From: Oscillospiraceae bacterium
GTDB lineage: Bacteria > Bacillota_A > Clostridia > Oscillospirales > Ruminococcaceae
Direction: 5' to 3'
Length of the DNA: 9,921 nt
Assembly: GCA_017848205.1 (NCBI GenBank)
Contig: JAGDDO010000463.1
Coordinates: 1-9,921 of the forward strand
Shown here: piece after piece, positions 1 through 6,415 of the stretch
Numbering within the stretch: position 1 is the first letter of the stretch
How the letters are laid out: each line of letters begins with the position of its first letter
The notes under the pieces: generated by a model
Database searches by the model: none
Told to the model about the DNA's origin: nothing
The model's input: only the letters and a program-made list of their open reading frames with translations
Position numbers and translations under genes: made by a program

Positions 1-102
1 GCAGGTATTGAATCACTTGCAAAGTCACTTGACAAAACTTCATCCGGCACGGTCGGAAATATTATTTCATACGGCCATATCTCAGGTACATTTTCACACT
101 GA
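1..102 (+). CDS. 3' end of an unrecognised protein gene (partial)
   Basis: Frame 1 is open from the first base and ends at TGA (100-102), giving 33 visible residues that finish GTVGNIISYGHISGTFSH. The segment is mildly hydrophobic and Gly/Ser-rich, with no motif I recognise, so no function is offered. It is called coding because a strong intrinsic terminator follows at 189-227 and no promoter is visible between the stop and that terminator, which fits the end of a transcription unit. The start lies outside the window. Confidence 0.5.
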   Translation, partial: AGIESLAKSLDKTSSGTVGNIISYGHISGTFSH

Positions 103-188
103 AATACTGTAGTCTGACACCGGATCAGTATCAATGAACCACTGATTAAATCTGAAATACTGCTTCGCCCCTATTTTCAGGCTTACAG

Positions 189-227
189 ACTGCGGGAATC
201 CATAATAATTCCCGCAGTTTTATTTTT
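189..227 (+). terminator. Intrinsic terminator of the upstream partial gene
   Basis: An 11-bp perfect stem (189-199 with 208-218, core CTGCGGGAAT) has an 8-nt loop and is followed by TTTATTTTT. This is a textbook rho-independent terminator 87 bp past the stop at 102. The stretch 103-188 holds no gene, only an 11-bp direct repeat CTGAAATACTG (99-109 and 152-162) and a weak ATCAGT/ACTGAT dyad (124-129, 141-146). Confidence 0.85.
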
Positions 228-242
228 ATGGTAAAAAAATTC

Positions 243-271
243 TTGAAAACATGTTTATATTGTGTTACAAT
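243..271 (+). promoter_or_regulatory. Sigma-A promoter for the lipoprotein gene at 385
   Basis: TTGAAA (243-248), 17 bp, then TACAAT (266-271), with an extended -10 TGT at 263-265. The predicted start of transcription is near 278, leaving a leader of about 105 nt. It begins just after the terminator at 189-227, so the downstream gene is probably its own transcription unit. Confidence 0.7.
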
Positions 272-323
272 TAATATATGTGTATATGATTTTGGTGTTT
301 TCTTTATGGAAAACGTTTTAAAA

Positions 324-345
324 ATTACTAACGCATTACTAACGC
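324..345 (+). repeat. Perfect 11-bp tandem repeat in the leader
   Basis: ATTACTAACGC occurs twice head to tail (324-334, 335-345), between the promoter and the Shine-Dalgarno site of the gene at 385. The period is about one helical turn, which would put both copies on the same DNA face. A 10-bp palindrome AAAACGTTTT (310-319) lies just upstream. Together they could be a protein-binding site or an RNA element; the sequence does not say which. Confidence 0.5.
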
Positions 346-384
346 ACATAAAGCACAACTATTTTTTCAATGAAAGAGGCAAAT

Positions 385-1845
385 ATGAGCTTTGCAAGAA
401 AACACGTGACAAGTATACTGACTTCGGCACTTTTAATCACAGCTTCTGTATCATTCGGCGGATGCAGTTCTGACCAGAATATCACTGTAACACCCGAAGA
501 TTACAGCACTGCAGTTACTGATACACCTGTAACCACAGCACCTGAAATCACTGAACCGGCTGTAACCGAACCGGAAATAAAACTTCCTGACATAAGTACA
601 GTAAGGGTAAGGCCTGAAGAAACAGAGGACGCAAAATATTCATCCCTTTCAGACTTTGAAAGCTGTTTTACTGTAAAAGACGGATACTATCAGCTCTGCT
701 TCCTTGAAGACAAGGAATTTGAAGACAGGATCAATTCTGACATAAAAGATGCAGTAAACAAACTTAAATCTGACCGCGGTGAAGACGACTATTCGTATGA
801 GGCTTCTCGCTCGCATTCGAAAAACGTTATTGACGCAGGCGGCATAATGGCAGATATAATCATCAGAAACGGATTTCTTTCTGTAATGCTTGAGTACGGC
901 TACTACGAACCGTACGGCACAGAACTTGCCGGAAGCTACAGCAATCTGCTGAAAGACAAAAACACCATCTACTTCGACTATGCTGTTACACTCAATTATG
1001 AGCTTACAACTCAGGCGAAGATAAACAGCATTTCTGAAATGTTCTTTGATGACGCCGACTGGAGCCAGGATATTACAAGCGCTGTATACAAGGAATACCA
1101 CGGAAATCCTTCGTTCCTGCCTGAAGGTGAACCTGAACTTTTCACACTTGACTACATTCTTGTTCCGACAGAAGACGGCGACTACGCTGCTGTAAGATAC
1201 AACAGCAGTGACCTCAACCTTAGTTACTGCGGTGATATGATAGCATCTCACTACCGCTCAATGGCTGGTATTTCCTCACTTGCTTCTGACAGCAATTATG
1301 AAATGTACACCCAGTCATCAATAGAAACCTGTTCAAACTGCGGTATGAACTACATCCATCTGCGATTTGACACATCAAGATTCTACGGCGACGATGAACT
1401 CGCTTCAATGAACAGTGAACTTGAAACTCTCTACGATCATGGTTTCATGGGAAGAGAAAACCACGAATGCTTTTCACTCCGTTCAAACTACGGTACAGTC
1501 CGTCAGTACAATCCGGAATCAAACAAGAGAAACTGCGGCTTGAATCTCTGGAGCTATTCAGACAAGGAAAACAAGGTGAATTTCTTTGATCCTTATTCCT
1601 ATGAAAGACTCGGCATAGAACAGGTGATCGGCTGGAACTGGCGTGACCATGCTGCTTCCGATGATCCGGAAACACCTGATATAAGCACATTTGAAGCAAA
1701 GGGTTTTGTTTCTGTTGTCTACAAACAGTCTGAAGGTATTGTTACAGCCGTACTTACCGGTTATTCCCCTACTTATCAGCACGACATAACCGTAACAGCA
1801 AACATTCCTGCAGATGAAGTCAATGAAAATTATCTTGCCGGATAA
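385..1845 (+). CDS. Lipoprotein with possible DUF3298/RsiV-like domain
   Basis: This is an exported lipoprotein of 486 residues. The signal peptide (about 1-26) ends in a somewhat unusual lipobox, SFGGC, with Cys27 the likely lipidated residue. A Thr/Pro/Glu-rich spacer follows (about 30-75). In the middle, GFLSVMLEYGYYEPYG and then VTLNYELTTQAKINSISEMF resemble the pattern in DUF3298/RsiV and PdaC-type domains, where a Tyr-rich strand is followed by 'D/N-x-x-T-G-K, L-x-x-L-F'. This assignment is by eye and tentative. The C-terminal half is unrecognised and has a CSNCG pair. The start at 385 is preferred over the in-frame ATG at 370, because AAAGAGG (373-379) lies 5 nt before 385 and the 370 form would put the Shine-Dalgarno inside the gene. 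The frame ends in three consecutive stops, TAA TGA TAA (1843-1851). It has its own promoter and terminator. Confidence 0.8.
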   Translation: MSFARKHVTSILTSALLITASVSFGGCSSDQNITVTPEDYSTAVTDTPVTTAPEITEPAVTEPEIKLPDISTVRVRPEETEDAKYSSLSDFESCFTVKDGYYQLCFLEDKEFEDRINSDIKDAVNKLKSDRGEDDYSYEASRSHSKNVIDAGGIMADIIIRNGFLSVMLEYGYYEPYGTELAGSYSNLLKDKNTIYFDYAVTLNYELTTQAKINSISEMFFDDADWSQDITSAVYKEYHGNPSFLPEGEPELFTLDYILVPTEDGDYAAVRYNSSDLNLSYCGDMIASHYRSMAGISSLASDSNYEMYTQSSIETCSNCGMNYIHLRFDTSRFYGDDELASMNSELETLYDHGFMGRENHECFSLRSNYGTVRQYNPESNKRNCGLNLWSYSDKENKVNFFDPYSYERLGIEQVIGWNWRDHAASDDPETPDISTFEAKGFVSVVYKQSEGIVTAVLTGYSPTYQHDITVTANIPADEVNENYLAG

Positions 1846-1894
1846 TGATAAAACATAAAAACAGGGGCTGTTAAAAAGTCCTGAATAACAACAA

Positions 1895-1944
1895 AATCAG
1901 CATATCTTACTCACGTAAATAAGTAAGATATGCTGATTGCTTTT
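1895..1944. terminator. Bidirectional hairpin between convergent genes
   Basis: A 17-bp perfect inverted repeat (1895-1911 with 1922-1938) encloses a 10-nt loop. On the + strand it is followed by GCTTTT (1939-1944). On the - strand the stem is followed by TTGTTGT, and its own end supplies more U residues. It lies 50 bp past the lipoprotein stop and 76 bp past the pectate lyase stop, so it can serve both. The U-tracts are short, but the stem is unusually long and perfect. The rest of 1846-2013 shows nothing I can name. Confidence 0.7.
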
Positions 1945-2013
1945 AAGGAGAGTTACACTGCTTCGCTGTATTTACGGTTTAATAAGTTATGCCGTTACGT
2001 AATGATATGATAA

Positions 2014-4014
2014 TTATCGTGCAAGCATTGATTTAAGAAGAATAAAGTCAATTATGTTTATCTTTCCGTCTTCGTTTAAATCAGCAAGTACGGCATTAAA
2101 GCTGTAGCCGTCATCAGCTGCTGCAAGTAATTCCTTCAGAAGAATGATCAGATCAGTATTGTTTACCGATCCGTCGTCATTAACGTCACCCTTTACTACA
2201 ACCGGTTCTGTAACTGTTGTTACAGCTTCAGTAGTAGTAACAGTTGTTGTAGCTTCAGTTGTTGTTACTGTTGTAGTCTCTTCAGTAGTTGTAACAGTTG
2301 TAGTTTCTTCTGTTGTAACTACTGTTGTTACAGGAGCTTCAGTAACAGGCTGTGCAAAAGGAGCCTGCGGCTGCTGTGTGAAGCCTGCGCTCGGAATACC
2401 CTTCTGGGAGTATCTGTTGTACATCATGTTTCCGGCCTGTGACTGTGCAGCGCTGTATGACTGACAATATGCCTTTACCTGATTTGCAGCAAGCGCCTTG
2501 TATCTGTAATTGCTGCCCGGCTTCCATGAAGTGCCTGTAGCAGTGCTGTTGCTGTCGCCGCCCTGCTTTGTTCTCTTGCATCCGTTAAATGAAGAACCTG
2601 TTTCTGTGTAGTGGCCTACTAATGAAACCTTATCCCAGTCACAGATAACATTTCCGCCGTTTTCATATACACAGTTTTCCGCATAGATATCACAGTCTGA
2701 AATTACTGTATATGCCATGCTGAACTTATTTACATAGTTATTGAGTGAGTGGAAGTAACCCCATCTCATGAGTCCCGGACCTCTTGTTTCACAGCCGTTG
2801 AAGTTGTTTGAAATAAGGGACATACGAGGGAATTCGCCGTATTTCTGCTTGTTGGAAGCATTATCATCAGGATAGCCGAGAATCAGTCCGTACTTGTGTT
2901 CACCGAATGAGCAGTCGGAAACTGTGCAGTAGTCTGCGTCATAGCAGCATGCAAGGAATTTGTCTTCATCCACCTGCCCTGTCTTAGGTGCTTTACCGTG
3001 ATTGCTGTGACCGGTAAATGTTACGTGGTCTACCCAGATATTCTGACCTGAACCGAAATAGCATACGATAGAGTCGTTATGGTTTGATTCTGCGTCGTGG
3101 CCCATTTCAAGGTTCTTTATAATAATATTGTTGCCTGTGCCGCTGTTGGATGCAGTACAGAACTGAACATTGAATGTCTTGTGTGCACCGTAGCTGCCGA
3201 TGATGGTTTTGTTATTGTGAACGTAGATACGACCAGCCTTGCACATGTATCTCTGACCGTTAAGATCAAGATTTGAAACTGAAATATTTTTTGTGATTAC
3301 GATAGTAAGAGGCTCATCTGATGTTGCATATTTCTTGAGTTCATCAAATGAAGAAGCTTCAACTGTCTTTCCGAAGAGACCGCCTATATCAGCTGCTTTG
3401 GCTTTGCCTGTATTGTCATTGTAACAGAAGCCTGCAAATCCCTGAAGGCCGTCGCAGTTTAAAAGCCAGTGCTGTGAGATATCACCTGTATAGCCTGTAA
3501 GGGCGATACCTGAAGCAGTACGTGTAAGTGCAAGTGATGTGTCGTTGTAGTTTACGATCTTGTAGTTAAAACCGTTTCCGAGACGGTCCTTGTTTACGGG
3601 TACCACGTACCAGTGCTGACACTTTTCCGATTCGCTGCCGTATACGATAACACCGTTTCCGTTCTGAACGCTGTACTTGTCAGGAGTGATAAGCCTTCCT
3701 GATTCGGCACTGCAGATCTTGAAAAATGCGCCGTTCTGGTCTGTGCCGACGTAGTCAAAACGCCATGAACATGAAAGACTGCCTCCGAGTTCGGTCACAG
3801 CAAGCGGCGAACTGTCTGCTGTTCCGGTTTCACTGAGTACAATACCGTCATTTTCAGCCGATACGATATTCATCAGCTGAACCGGATAGTCAGTTGAAAC
3901 CGCTGAAACGTATACCGGAGCGGTCTGTACGCCGAACAATGGCAGTACGTATGATAAGATCATGACTGAGACGATCGCACATACGCACAAAAGCCTGCTT
4001 TTAATTTTTTTCAT
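2014..4014 (-). CDS. Secreted PL1 pectate lyase with ricin-type lectin and dockerin
   Basis: This is a predicted cellulosomal pectate lyase (666 residues), which would cut polygalacturonate by Ca-dependent beta-elimination outside the cell. The signal peptide is about 1-38 (probable cut after VSA). Residues 44-188 look like a ricin-B/CBM13 beta-trefoil with three QxW-type repeats (CSW 82-84, QHW 133-135, QHW 181-183). The PL1 parallel beta-helix spans about 192-510, with IWVDH at 326-330 (family vWiDH motif), possible Ca-binding acids around D307 and VDED (348-351), and RGPGLMRWG at 411-419 for the catalytic Arg region. A Pro/Gln stretch and a Thr/Glu/Val linker (556-607) lead to a dockerin (608-666) with two Ca loops, DVNDDGSVNNTD and DLNEDGKINIID. 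The dockerin should bind a scaffoldin cohesin; no scaffoldin gene is in the window. The start has GGAGG (4024-4028) 9 nt upstream. Confidence 0.93.
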   Translation of the reverse strand: MKKIKSRLLCVCAIVSVMILSYVLPLFGVQTAPVYVSAVSTDYPVQLMNIVSAENDGIVLSETGTADSSPLAVTELGGSLSCSWRFDYVGTDQNGAFFKICSAESGRLITPDKYSVQNGNGVIVYGSESEKCQHWYVVPVNKDRLGNGFNYKIVNYNDTSLALTRTASGIALTGYTGDISQHWLLNCDGLQGFAGFCYNDNTGKAKAADIGGLFGKTVEASSFDELKKYATSDEPLTIVITKNISVSNLDLNGQRYMCKAGRIYVHNNKTIIGSYGAHKTFNVQFCTASNSGTGNNIIIKNLEMGHDAESNHNDSIVCYFGSGQNIWVDHVTFTGHSNHGKAPKTGQVDEDKFLACCYDADYCTVSDCSFGEHKYGLILGYPDDNASNKQKYGEFPRMSLISNNFNGCETRGPGLMRWGYFHSLNNYVNKFSMAYTVISDCDIYAENCVYENGGNVICDWDKVSLVGHYTETGSSFNGCKRTKQGGDSNSTATGTSWKPGSNYRYKALAANQVKAYCQSYSAAQSQAGNMMYNRYSQKGIPSAGFTQQPQAPFAQPVTEAPVTTVVTTEETTTVTTTEETTTVTTTEATTTVTTTEAVTTVTEPVVVKGDVNDDGSVNNTDLIILLKELLAAADDGYSFNAVLADLNEDGKINIIDFILLKSMLAR
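2203..2310 (-). repeat. 27-bp tandem repeats coding the Thr-rich linker
   Basis: Four consecutive 9-residue units (residues 569-604) read EETTTVTTT, EETTTVTTT, EATTTVTTT and the degenerate EAVTTVTEP. Such Thr-rich linkers between catalytic module and dockerin are typical of Ruminococcus cellulosome enzymes and are often glycosylated. The near-identical DNA copies could change number by slippage, altering linker length. Confidence 0.8.
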
Positions 4015-4036
4015 TTAACTTTACCTCCGTTTAACG

Positions 4037-4057
4037 GTTACAGAAATATACTGTAAC
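4037..4057 (-). promoter_or_regulatory. Inverted repeat in the pectate lyase leader
   Basis: GTTACAG (4037-4043) and CTGTAAC (4051-4057) form a perfect 7-bp dyad around a 7-nt AT-only centre. It lies between the promoter (-10 at 4079-4084) and the Shine-Dalgarno site (4024-4028). It could be an operator for a dimeric regulator or a small leader hairpin. Confidence 0.45.
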
Positions 4058-4078
4058 TCTGTCTGAACTTATACTCTT

Positions 4079-4107
4079 ATTTTAACATACAAAAGTTGAA
4101 ATTTCAA
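4079..4107 (-). promoter_or_regulatory. Sigma-A promoter of the pectate lyase gene
   Basis: Reading the - strand, TTGAAA (4107-4102) is followed by 17 bp and TAAAAT (4084-4079), preceded by an extended -10 TGT. The predicted transcript starts near 4072, giving a leader of about 58 nt. Confidence 0.65.
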
Positions 4108-4109
4108 TA

Positions 4110-4124
4110 GTGTAAACGATTTAA
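4110..4124 (+). promoter_or_regulatory. Possible cre (CcpA) site beside the lyase promoter
   Basis: GTGTAAACGATTTAA fits the cre consensus WTGNAANCGNWNNCW except at the first W and the late C, with the TGNAANCG core intact. It abuts the -35 box of the pectate lyase promoter on its upstream side. Catabolite control of a pectinase would be sensible biology, but a two-mismatch site in AT-rich DNA can arise by chance. Confidence 0.3.
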
Positions 4125-4191
4125 TTATGAATTTTAAATCCAATTTACAGTCAGAGTGTACAACTTTCAGCATAATATGTCCCGAAAAATT

Positions 4192-4218
4192 GATACATAT
4201 TTTCTTGAAAGATGTATC
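4192..4218 (+). promoter_or_regulatory. Dyad spanning the -35 box of the 4336 gene
   Basis: GATACAT (4192-4198) and ATGTATC (4212-4218) form a perfect 7-bp inverted repeat with 13 bp between. The inner part also contains TTTC/GAAA (4201-4204, 4207-4210) about nearly the same centre. The -35 hexamer (4205-4210) sits at the middle, so a bound dimer would block polymerase. Confidence 0.4.
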
Positions 4219-4233
4219 CGAATATGCTATAAT
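4205..4233 (+). promoter_or_regulatory. Sigma-A promoter of the second lipoprotein gene
   Basis: TTGAAA (4205-4210), 17 bp, TATAAT (4228-4233), with extended -10 TGC at 4225-4227. This is the best consensus match in the window. The predicted transcription start is near 4240, about 96 nt before the TTG start codon. Confidence 0.8.
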
Positions 4234-4298
4234 TTTCTGTATGTGTATATCTTATATCGATATGAAACTATAGCTTTTTATAACACTCTGATTTAAAA

Positions 4299-4321
4299 GC
4301 ATATCCGGTCAGACGATATGC
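4299..4321 (+). promoter_or_regulatory. Leader hairpin abutting the Shine-Dalgarno
   Basis: GCATATC (4299-4305) pairs with GATATGC (4315-4321) around a 9-nt loop. The stem ends one base before the Shine-Dalgarno GGAGGGAG (4322-4329). It contains the in-frame ATG at 4318, an argument against that ATG being the start. GCTTTT (4273-4278) could pair instead with AAAAGC (4295-4300), giving a mutually exclusive fold. Confidence 0.4.
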
Positions 4322-4335
4322 GGAGGGAGAAAAAA

Positions 4336-5706
4336 TTGAAAAAGAATAATATTATACTGGTCTCAGTTTCAGTTCTGCTTGCTCTGTCACTTGCCTCATG
4401 CAGTGATAACGGCGGCCAGGCAGAAAACACACCTGCAGTAACTGACACAGCTGCCGGAAACAGTAATGGTGAAGTTTCCGAAGAGGTATCCGAAGAAGCG
4501 GTTCCTCATGAAAAAGTTTACGAACATACCGAAGACTTTTTCGGACGTCTCGACGACGATTCAAAACGTCAGGTTGAACTTATCGCTTCAAAGATTCCTG
4601 AACTAAAAGGCGAATCTTCATATATCTTTATAAGCGACCTTGACGGCAACGGACGAAGCGAACTTATACTGACCGATCCGGGTTTCAGAATATATGAAGT
4701 ATCAGAAGACCGCGACAGTCTTGCACAGACAGTGAACAAGGACAGTGACTATCCTTCGCTTTACCCGGTTACTGACAAGCTTATGTGTACTGATGAAAGC
4801 GGAAAAAGGCACTACATATGGCGTTCTGTAAAAGAGGAAGAACAGAACACCATACGCGAAAGTGAAAAAGAGTACATATATGAAAACGGCACCCTTACAG
4901 AAAGGATGCTTCGTTCAAGATTATATGAAAAATTCAGCAGCGTCTATACTGCATACTACAACAGCAGCGGAGAATCTGACCGTGCAGGTTATGCACGTGC
5001 AGTATCAGATCTTATGTTCAGAAACGGATTCAAGCTCACTCAGAGCAGCATAGGCGTACTCACTGCAGGTGATATTGTGAATACTGACAGCGAATCGCTT
5101 AAGCAGCTTATCGCTGAACTGAAAGGCTTTTTTAAGGTCACTGATCCAAAGGGAAAATACCAGTACACTGATCTTGAAGGAAAGTGGATAAGAACAGGCG
5201 GATTCTCTGCCGGAAACAACTACTTTCAGGCCAGTGACAACAGTCAGCTCGCTCTTGTTATAAGCGGTGATTCATATCAGCTTACAGGATCACTTCAGAG
5301 TGACACTTCCCCGCTTTGTTTCTGCCTTGGCGGAACGACCACCACTTCAATGTGGTACGCTTCCCTTACGGAAAACAATATAGTAAAGGATGCATCGGTA
5401 AGGCTTGAAAATGACGGAAAACTTATTCTTGAAGGAACTGTACTGAACAGCGACGGAGCTGCTGTGAATGCGGAATGGAGTTTCATGCGTGAGGGATCTC
5501 CTGAACTTGAAAAGCAGCTGAGCACTATGCAGAACAATACAGAAACAAATCCTGAAAATGTACAGAACGCTCCGGTCAAAACTCCAGAGGATGGGCTGAA
5601 CATTCAGGATGCAGCTCCCGAAACAGTTCAGAACGAACAGTCTGAAAACCCTGAATCAGCTCAGAACGAGGAAGAGCAGGCTGTCACTGACGGTTTTCTC
5701 TGGTGA
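4336..5706 (+). CDS. Lipoprotein of unknown function with TTG start
   Basis: This is an exported lipoprotein of 456 residues. From TTG4336 the protein opens MKKNNIILVSVSVLLALSLA with lipobox LASC (Cys22). The TTG is chosen because GGAGGGAG (4322-4329) lies 6 nt upstream and the signal peptide then has normal form. The in-frame ATG at 4318 has no ribosome site and lies in a hairpin. A Glu/Ser-rich spacer follows, then SDLDGNGRSELIL (about 100-112), a DxDGNG calcium-loop-like motif common in Firmicute surface lipoproteins. The centre is mixed alpha/beta and unrecognised. LEGKWIRTGG and the later strands (about 276-390) look like a beta-rich lipocalin-like or Lipocalin_5-type segment, which is only an impression. 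The last 60 or so residues are Asn/Gln/Glu/Pro-rich with QN-containing repeats (VQNA, VQNE, AQNE). The 3' end overlaps the HAD gene by 23 bp. Confidence 0.8.
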   Translation: MKKNNIILVSVSVLLALSLASCSDNGGQAENTPAVTDTAAGNSNGEVSEEVSEEAVPHEKVYEHTEDFFGRLDDDSKRQVELIASKIPELKGESSYIFISDLDGNGRSELILTDPGFRIYEVSEDRDSLAQTVNKDSDYPSLYPVTDKLMCTDESGKRHYIWRSVKEEEQNTIRESEKEYIYENGTLTERMLRSRLYEKFSSVYTAYYNSSGESDRAGYARAVSDLMFRNGFKLTQSSIGVLTAGDIVNTDSESLKQLIAELKGFFKVTDPKGKYQYTDLEGKWIRTGGFSAGNNYFQASDNSQLALVISGDSYQLTGSLQSDTSPLCFCLGGTTTTSMWYASLTENNIVKDASVRLENDGKLILEGTVLNSDGAAVNAEWSFMREGSPELEKQLSTMQNNTETNPENVQNAPVKTPEDGLNIQDAAPETVQNEQSENPESAQNEEEQAVTDGFLW

Positions 5707-6343
5707 TAAGATCTATAATATCATCAAGCCTTTCGACACAGGCATAAAGATACGGTTCGACCTCACTGTCCGGACCGGTCATATCAGGAACCATAACTAC
5801 TTTACAGCCGGCTTTGCCGGCTGAAATTATACCATTTGGTGCATCTTCCACTGCCATGCACTCCTCAGGAGCAAGTCCAAGCTCTGCACAGGCATACTGA
5901 TAAATATCAGGAGCCGGCTTTCCTTTTTCAACCATTGTCGCACTGATAAGCTTTGTAAAATAGTGCTTTATTCCGACTTCATCGAGATATTTTTCTGTAC
6001 GGGCCATATCAGAAGCAGTGGCAACAGCTGCGGCAATGCCGTTTTCCTTAAGGAAGCTCAGTATGCCGACAGCACCCGGCTTAAGTTCAATACCCGTCTC
6101 GGCAAGACGACGGTTCATAAGTTCCTTTCGTTTTTCCCTGACCTTTATATAGTCAAAGTCTTCTCCGTACCACTCGCGGAATCTCTGAGGAGCAAAAGGC
6201 CTTCCGAGACTTCTTATGGAAAGGGTCTGCTCTTTCGTTATCTCATAGCCGAATTCAGCAAGCGCTTTAGGCCAGAATTCCTGATAGTATTTTTCGGTGT
6301 CTATAAGCGTACCGTCCATATCAAATATTACTGCTCTGATCAA
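5684..6343 (-). CDS. HAD-superfamily phosphatase/phosphomutase, beta-PGM-like
   Basis: This is a cytosolic HAD hydrolase of subfamily IA (219 residues), of the beta-phosphoglucomutase/phosphoglycolate-phosphatase-like group, acting on a small phosphorylated metabolite that cannot be named from sequence. Motif I is FDMDGT with nucleophile Asp8 and acid/base Asp10. A helical cap follows (about 16-85). Motif II is in ATASD (Thr109), motif III is the Lys in EKGKPAPD (Lys142), and motif IV is VEDAPNG (Glu166, Asp167). All catalytic residues are present. The TTG start at 6343 is chosen because AAGGAG (6354-6359) lies 10 nt upstream. A longer TTG at 6367 would sit inside the hairpin at 6367-6403, with the Shine-Dalgarno inside the gene. 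No promoter is evident in the 72 bp to the next gene upstream, so it is probably read through from 6416-7657. Confidence 0.9.
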   Translation of the reverse strand: MIRAVIFDMDGTLIDTEKYYQEFWPKALAEFGYEITKEQTLSIRSLGRPFAPQRFREWYGEDFDYIKVREKRKELMNRRLAETGIELKPGAVGILSFLKENGIAAAVATASDMARTEKYLDEVGIKHYFTKLISATMVEKGKPAPDIYQYACAELGLAPEECMAVEDAPNGIISAGKAGCKVVMVPDMTGPDSEVEPYLYACVERLDDIIDLITRENRQ

Positions 6344-6366
6344 TTTTTTATTTCTCCTTGTACACA

Positions 6367-6403
6367 AAACGGCATCCGGAATAGGTTATTCCGGATGTCG
6401 TTT
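6367..6403 (-). terminator. Terminator-like hairpin between repeat-tail gene and HAD gene
   Basis: A 16-bp stem (6367-6382 with 6388-6403, one G-U pair) encloses a 5-nt loop and has the core CATCCGGAAT. On the - strand the stem ends in GTTTTGTGT, so the U-run is short and partly within the stem. It lies 12 bp past the stop of the 6416 gene and 7 bp before the HAD Shine-Dalgarno. It may be a leaky terminator that sets the ratio of the two genes, or a 3' end stabiliser. Confidence 0.6.
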
Positions 6404-6415
6404 CTGATTTTATAA

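Noticed and set aside
306..321. ATGGAAAACGTTTTAA looked like a cre site upstream of the first lipoprotein.
   Set aside because: The spacing between TG and CG is one base too long for the cre consensus, so it is recorded only as a palindrome.
649..1251. A - strand open frame of 200 codons inside the first lipoprotein gene.
   Set aside because: Its composition is implausible (rich in Val, Phe, Cys and Arg), no start signals are seen, and the + strand frame has a signal peptide, lipobox and promoter.
1864..1880. GGGGCTGTTAAAAAGTC resembles the kind of terminal repeat seen at the ends of some insertion sequences.
   Set aside because: No matching inverted end, target duplication or transposase is in the window; the adjacent long hairpin is adequately explained as a bidirectional terminator.
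2144..2464. A + strand open frame of 106 codons rich in Val and Ser opposite the pectate lyase.
   Set aside because: It is the antisense of the Thr-rich linker repeats; it has no ribosome site of its own and the - strand frame is clearly the gene.
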